Shown here one piece after another: positions 58,259 through 64,000 of a stretch of 64,000 bases of DNA; the stretch's first letter is position 1; the number at the start of each line of letters is the position of its first letter. The translations under genes were made by a program, and so were the position numbers. Origin of the DNA: Aquabacterium humicola (GTDB lineage: Bacteria > Pseudomonadota > Gammaproteobacteria > Burkholderiales > Burkholderiaceae_C); contig NZ_JARGNB010000002.1 in the NCBI RefSeq assembly GCF_030167915.1, positions 1,178,001 through 1,242,000 on the forward strand. The letters are read 5' to 3'. The notes under the pieces are model-generated. The model made no database searches, was not told the DNA's origin, and worked only from the letters and a program-made list of their open reading frames with translations.

Positions 58259-59956
58259 ATGAGAGCTTTCCCGTCCGCCGGCCCGGTGCTGGCCGCGCTG
58301 TCCGCACTGGCGCTGGGCGCCTGCGGCGGCAGCGATGCGTCGTTGCCGCAACTGTCGCCTGCGACACCGGCATCGTTGTCGGGCACTTGCGAATCGCTGG
58401 CCGGCCGGCTGGCGACGCTGGCGAACACCAGCATCACCGCCACGTCCACCGTGGCTGCCGGCGCGCTGTCGGTCGGTGGCCAGGCGGTGCCCGAACATTG
58501 CCTCGTCACCGGCCGCATGCACCAGCGCGTCAGCGCGGTCGACGGGCAGACCTACGCCATCGGCTTCGAGATGCGGCTGCCCCGGGCGTGGAACGGCCGC
58601 TTCTTCCACCAGGCCAACGGCGGGCTCGACGGCAACGTCGTCGCCGCCACCGGCGCCACCGGAGGCGGGCCGCTGACGCACGCGCTGCACAAGGGCTTCG
58701 CGGTGATCAGCTCCGATGCCGGCCACACGGCCGCGCAGATCCCGGCGTTCGGCCTCGACCCGCAGGCGCGGCTCGACTACGGCTACCAGGCCGTCGGCAA
58801 GCTCACGCCGATGGCCAAGGGCGTGATCCAGGCCGCCTACGGCAAGGGGCCGGACCGCTCGTACATCGGCGGCTGCTCGAACGGCGGGCGGCACACGATG
58901 GTGGCCGCGGCGCGCTACGCCGACCAGTACGACGGTTTCCTCGCCGGCGCACCCGGCTACAACCTGCCGAAGGCCGCGGTGGCCAACATCTTCGGCGCGC
59001 AGCGCTATGCGGGCGTCGCGACGAACCCGGCGGACCTGTCGACCGCCTTCACCGCCGCCGAGCGCACGCTGGTGTCGCAGCGCGTGCTCGCGAAGTGCGA
59101 TGCGCTCGACGGCGCGACCGACGGCCTGGTGCAGGACGTCGCCGCCTGCCAGGCGGCCTTCAGCCTCGCCAGCGACGTGCCCACCTGCAGCGGCGAGCGC
59201 GACGGCAGCTGCCTCAGCGCCGCGCAGAAGAGCGCGATCGCGCCGATCTTCAGCGGCGCGGTCACCAGCACCGGCGCGCCGGTGTATGCCAGCTTCCCGT
59301 TCGATGCCGGCCTCGGCAGCCCCGGTGTCGCGTTCTGGGAGTTCACCGCGTCGATGGTGCTCGACCCCGGCGCCGTCGGCTTCGTGTTCCAGGTGCCGCC
59401 GGTGAACCCGGCGGGCTTCAACCCGCCGCAGTTCTCGCTGACCGCGAACATCGACGCACTGGTGCAGGCGATCAACGCGAGCAACGGGACCTACACCGAA
59501 TCGGCGATGAGCTTCATGACGCCGCCGAACCCGACCGCGCTCGGCACGCTCAAGGGCCGCGGCGCGAAGCTGATGGTCTACCACGGCGTCAGCGACGCGA
59601 TCTTCTCGGTCAACGACACCGAGACCTGGTACCGCGGGCTGCAGTCGGCCAACAGCGGCAACGCAGCCGACTTCGCGCGCTTCTACCGCGTGCCCGGCAT
59701 GGGCCACTGCAGCGGCGGACCGGCCACCGATCAGTTCGACATGCTGGCGTCGCTGGTCGACTGGGTCGAGAACGGCCGCGCGCCCGACCAGGTCACCGCG
59801 TCGGCCCGCGGTGCCGGCAACGCCGGCGGCGTGAATCCCGAAGTGCCCGCGGGCTGGGCGGCCGACCGCACGCGCCCGCTGTGCCCGTATCCGCAGGTCG
59901 CCCGCTACAAGGGCACGGGCAGCCTGGAGAGCGCGGCGAGCTTCGAGTGCCGGTAG
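58259..59956 (+). CDS. Tannase/feruloyl-esterase family lipoprotein
   Basis: 565 residues from ATG 58259 with AAGGAG 8 bp upstream. Lipobox LALGAC (Cys22) predicts an outer-membrane or periplasmic lipoprotein. Nucleophile elbow IGGCSNGGRH (Ser207) with the neighbouring Cys206 typical of tannases, acid region YHGVSDAIFS, and His in PGMGHCSGG with its Cys. CDALDGATDGLVQD is the calcium-binding loop of the family. Hydrolyses an aromatic-acid ester (gallate or ferulate type). Divergent MarR regulator fits induction by a phenolic. Confidence 0.92.
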   Translation: MRAFPSAGPVLAALSALALGACGGSDASLPQLSPATPASLSGTCESLAGRLATLANTSITATSTVAAGALSVGGQAVPEHCLVTGRMHQRVSAVDGQTYAIGFEMRLPRAWNGRFFHQANGGLDGNVVAATGATGGGPLTHALHKGFAVISSDAGHTAAQIPAFGLDPQARLDYGYQAVGKLTPMAKGVIQAAYGKGPDRSYIGGCSNGGRHTMVAAARYADQYDGFLAGAPGYNLPKAAVANIFGAQRYAGVATNPADLSTAFTAAERTLVSQRVLAKCDALDGATDGLVQDVAACQAAFSLASDVPTCSGERDGSCLSAAQKSAIAPIFSGAVTSTGAPVYASFPFDAGLGSPGVAFWEFTASMVLDPGAVGFVFQVPPVNPAGFNPPQFSLTANIDALVQAINASNGTYTESAMSFMTPPNPTALGTLKGRGAKLMVYHGVSDAIFSVNDTETWYRGLQSANSGNAADFARFYRVPGMGHCSGGPATDQFDMLASLVDWVENGRAPDQVTASARGAGNAGGVNPEVPAGWAADRTRPLCPYPQVARYKGTGSLESAASFECR

Positions 59957-59996
59957 CCAGGCGGTAGGCGGCGGGCGCGCGGCCGCACGGGCGCGC

Positions 59997-60052
59997 CGGT
60001 CGCACGGTCGCACGGTCGCACGGTCGCACGGTCGCACGGTCGCACGGTCGCA
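59997..60052 (+). repeat. Seven perfect tandem copies of an 8-bp unit (CGGTCGCA) before the GNAT gene
   Basis: Unit CGGTCGCA repeated seven times without a change, ending 9 bp before the GNAT start codon, with CACAATGGGCC between. A perfect short-unit repeat in this position is a candidate contingency locus: slippage would alter the distance between promoter elements, or the leader, in 8-bp steps. The final CACAAT (60051-60056) may be a -10 box. Confidence 0.9.
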
Positions 60053-60061
60053 CAATGGGCC

Positions 60062-60604
60062 ATGACTTCGCCCGACCTGCGCCTGCGCCTGCGGCCGACG
60101 ATGCTGTCGGACCTCGACTTCGTGATCTCGGTCGAGACCGACGCGCGCAACCTGCCGTTCATCACGCCCTGGGAGCGCACGCAGCATGAAGCAGCGGTGC
60201 GCATCCCCGACTTCCGGCACTTCATCGTCGAGGCCGGCGCCGAGTACGAACGCGCCGGCTTCGTCATCCTGCAGGGCTGCCGCAATCCGCAGCGCAGCGT
60301 CGAGCTCAAGCGCATCGTGCTGCAGCCCAAGGGCCACGGGCTGGGCCGCGCCTGCGTGCAGCTGCTCAAGCGCATGGCCTTCCGCGACCTGCATGCGCAC
60401 CGCTTCTGGCTCGACGTCAAGTCGCTGAATATCCGCGCGCTGCAGCTCTACGCCAGCGAGGGCTTCGTCGAGGAAGGCCGGCTGCGCGAGAGCGTGCGCA
60501 TCAGCATCGACGGCGCTGACGGCTACGACTCGCTGATCGTGATGAGCATGCTCGACCGCGAGTACCAGGCGCGGCTGGCGATGGGCGTCGAGGCCGCGGC
60601 CTGA
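60062..60604 (+). CDS. GNAT-family N-acetyltransferase
   Basis: 180 residues. Start RLRLRPTMLSDLDFVISVE, middle ELKRIVLQPKGHGLGRACVQ (acetyl-CoA loop) and DVKSLNIRALQLYASEGFVEEG are the RimJ/RimL-type GNAT pattern. Substrate (protein N-terminus, amino acid or other) cannot be assigned. No ribosome-binding site is visible; the octamer repeat lies directly upstream, so expression may be unusual. Separated from the tannase gene by 105 bp. Confidence 0.9.
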   Translation: MTSPDLRLRLRPTMLSDLDFVISVETDARNLPFITPWERTQHEAAVRIPDFRHFIVEAGAEYERAGFVILQGCRNPQRSVELKRIVLQPKGHGLGRACVQLLKRMAFRDLHAHRFWLDVKSLNIRALQLYASEGFVEEGRLRESVRISIDGADGYDSLIVMSMLDREYQARLAMGVEAAA

Positions 60605-60662
60605 CGCCTGCGACGGCGCGGGCCGCCGTGCCGAACACACATCTACCCCGGGGGACGAGTCG

Positions 60663-62297
60663 ATGCAGACCACGATGATGGACGTGCCGCTGTCGCTGAA
60701 CCACCTGCTGGACCGCGCCGGCACGATCTTCCGACACAACCGCATCGTCTCGCGGCTGCCCGACAAGTCGCTGCGCCGCCACGACTACGGCCAGTGGTAT
60801 CGCCGCACGCGGGCGCTGGGCTCGGCATTGCAGCGCCTGGGCCTGCGTCCGGGCGACCGCGTCGCGACCTTGTGCTGGAACCACCACGCGCACCTCGAGG
60901 CCTACTTTGGCATCCCGGCCGCCGGCGGCGTGATGCACACGCTGAACCTGCGCCTGTCGCCCGACGAGCTGGGCTGGATCGCGGCCGATGCCGAGGACCG
61001 CTTCCTGATCGTCGACGACGTGCTGCTGCCGCTGTACCGGCAGTTCGCGGCACTGCACCGCTTCGAGCAGGTGATCGTCTTCCCGTTCTCCGGTGCACCC
61101 GTGCCGCCGGAGTTCCTCGACTACGAAGCTCTGCTCGAGGCCGCCGACCCGGACGGCTTCGCCTATGCCGAGCACGGCGAGAACGACCCGGTGGCGATGT
61201 GCTACACGTCCGGCACCACCGGGCGGCCGAAGGGCGTCGTCTACTCGCACCGCTCGACCCTGCTGCACACGCTGGCCGCCGCGCTGCCCGACCACTGGGG
61301 CCTGCGCAGCAGCGACGTCGTGCTGCCGGTGACGCCGATGTTCCATGCCAACAGCTGGGGCGTGCCGTATGGGGCGGTGATGCTGGGCGTGCCGCTGGTC
61401 TTCCCCGGCCCGCATCTGCATCCCGACGATCTGCTCGACCTGATGCAGATCGAGCCGCCGACGCTCACCCTGGGCGTGCCGACGATCTGGCTCGGGCTGA
61501 TCCAGGCCTACGAGCGCGCGCTGACCGAGTCGCCCGGCCGCTGGACCCTGCCGCAGGGCCTGCGCTCGCTGGTCGGCGGCGCGGCGGTGCCGGAGTCGCT
61601 GATCCGCGCCTTCGCGCGCCATGGCGTGACCATCGTGCAGGGCTGGGGCATGACCGAGACCTCGCCGCTGGCCACCGTCGCCTATCCGCGCGCCGAGCTG
61701 CGCGAAGCTGGCGAGGACGAGCGCTTCCGCCGCGCCGCGATGGCCGGCATCCCGGCGCCGTTGATCGAGCTGCGCCTGGTCACCGACGATGGCGAGGTCG
61801 CGCCCTGGGACGGCCGCACGATGGGCGAGATCCAGGTGCGCGGCCCGTTCATCACCGGCGCCTACCACCACGTGCCGCGCAGCGCCGACAAGTTCGTCGG
61901 CGACGCGCAGGGCCGGCTGTGGCTGCGCACCGGCGACGTCGCGACGATGGACGAGCTGGGCTTCCTGCGCATCACCGACCGCACCAAGGACCTGATCAAG
62001 TCCGGCGGCGAGTGGATCAGCTCGGTCGACCTCGAGAACGCGCTGATGGCGCATCCGGCGATCGCCGAGGCCGCGGTGATCGCGATCGCGGACGAGAAGT
62101 GGAGCGAACGGCCGCTCGCCTGCATCGTCTTCAAGCCGGGGCAGAATGCGGCCCCCGACGCGCTGAACGCGCACCTGCTGCAGCACGGGTTCGCACGCTG
62201 GCAGCTTCCCGACCGCTACCAGCCGATCGATGCCGTGCCCCGCACATCGACCGGCAAGTTCTGGAAGCTGAAGCTGCGCGAGATGTTCCCGCGCTGA
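60663..62297 (+). CDS. Long/medium-chain acyl-CoA synthetase (AMP-forming)
   Basis: 544 residues of the ANL superfamily. Adenylation motif [19 protein letters not shown] (about 180-198), [44 protein letters not shown] (hinge region) and terminal [15 protein letters not shown] with the catalytic Lys. Wording matches the medium/long-chain fatty-acid-CoA ligase branch (FadD13/AlkK-like). Activates a fatty or related acid for degradation. Only 13 bp precede the parC ATG, so parC may be partly co-transcribed. Confidence 0.94.
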   Translation: MQTTMMDVPLSLNHLLDRAGTIFRHNRIVSRLPDKSLRRHDYGQWYRRTRALGSALQRLGLRPGDRVATLCWNHHAHLEAYFGIPAAGGVMHTLNLRLSPDELGWIAADAEDRFLIVDDVLLPLYRQFAALHRFEQVIVFPFSGAPVPPEFLDYEALLEAADPDGFAYAEHGENDPVAMCYTSGTTGRPKGVVYSHRSTLLHTLAAALPDHWGLRSSDVVLPVTPMFHANSWGVPYGAVMLGVPLVFPGPHLHPDDLLDLMQIEPPTLTLGVPTIWLGLIQAYERALTESPGRWTLPQGLRSLVGGAAVPESLIRAFARHGVTIVQGWGMTETSPLATVAYPRAELREAGEDERFRRAAMAGIPAPLIELRLVTDDGEVAPWDGRTMGEIQVRGPFITGAYHHVPRSADKFVGDAQGRLWLRTGDVATMDELGFLRITDRTKDLIKSGGEWISSVDLENALMAHPAIAEAAVIAIADEKWSERPLACIVFKPGQNAAPDALNAHLLQHGFARWQLPDRYQPIDAVPRTSTGKFWKLKLREMFPR

Positions 62298-62310
62298 TTC
62301 CCGTTTCCCG

Positions 62311-64000
<1,690 letters not shown>

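Noticed and set aside
59997-60052. The 8-bp tandem repeat as a CRISPR array
   Set aside because: The unit is far too short, there are no spacers, and no cas genes are nearby.

Overview
The window is GC-rich DNA from a betaproteobacterium, most likely a Burkholderiales member of the Rubrivivax/Leptothrix/Methylibium type. This rests on base composition and on several conserved neighbourhoods: smpB-ratA-rnfH-(DUF4124)-guaB-guaA, exbB-exbD-lpxK-trm112-kdsB-adk-SDR, xseA-sodB, and bamC-dapA. The genus is not proven. I saw no rRNA, tRNA, insertion sequence, prophage or CRISPR array. About 60 protein genes fill nearly the whole window.

Layout. 1-2.6 kb: end of a branched-chain amino-acid ABC transporter (livK end, livH, livM). 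2.6-9 kb: housekeeping block with smpB, ratA, rnfH, a DUF4124 protein, guaB, an MFS exporter and guaA. 9-22 kb: accessory block of small gene sets, each facing a regulator across a short promoter region. These are LysR with a metallo-beta-lactamase-fold protein; TetR with an oxidoreductase, SDR and hydrolase; a glycosyltransferase/Bug/membrane-protein set with LysR; and an FMN reductase/DoxX/Rossmann-reductase set with LysR. A thiolase remnant lies here too. 22-24.5 kb: thpR, a small membrane protein, tadA and ldcA.

24.5-42.3 kb is the most distinctive part. A complete oligopeptide-type ABC importer (an atypical binding protein, two permeases, one fused double ATPase) is followed by three paralogous TonB-dependent receptors and a TPR-sulfotransferase. 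The receptor upstream regions share inverted-repeat motifs, and each receptor or its neighbour ends in a strong intrinsic terminator. The simplest reading is a co-regulated uptake island for a peptide-like or otherwise bulky ligand, with receptors at the outer membrane and the ABC system at the inner membrane. The ligand and the role of the sulfotransferase are unknown.

42.3-47.1 kb: a leftward block with an SDR dehydrogenase, adk, kdsB, a Trm112-like protein, lpxK, exbD and exbB. It joins lipid A/Kdo synthesis to a TonB energiser that could also power the three receptors (inference). 47.5-53.7 kb: xseA, sodB, bamC, dapA, then a translationally coupled chain of an MFS transporter, a 41-residue membrane peptide and a methyltransferase. 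53.9-64 kb: parE, then a subtilase, a MarR regulator with a tannase-family esterase, a GNAT enzyme preceded by seven copies of an 8-bp tandem repeat, an acyl-CoA synthetase, and parC, which runs off the window end.

Start codons were chosen from ribosome-binding sites, signal peptides and overlaps. All functional calls come from reading the translated sequence and recalled family motifs; no database search was possible.
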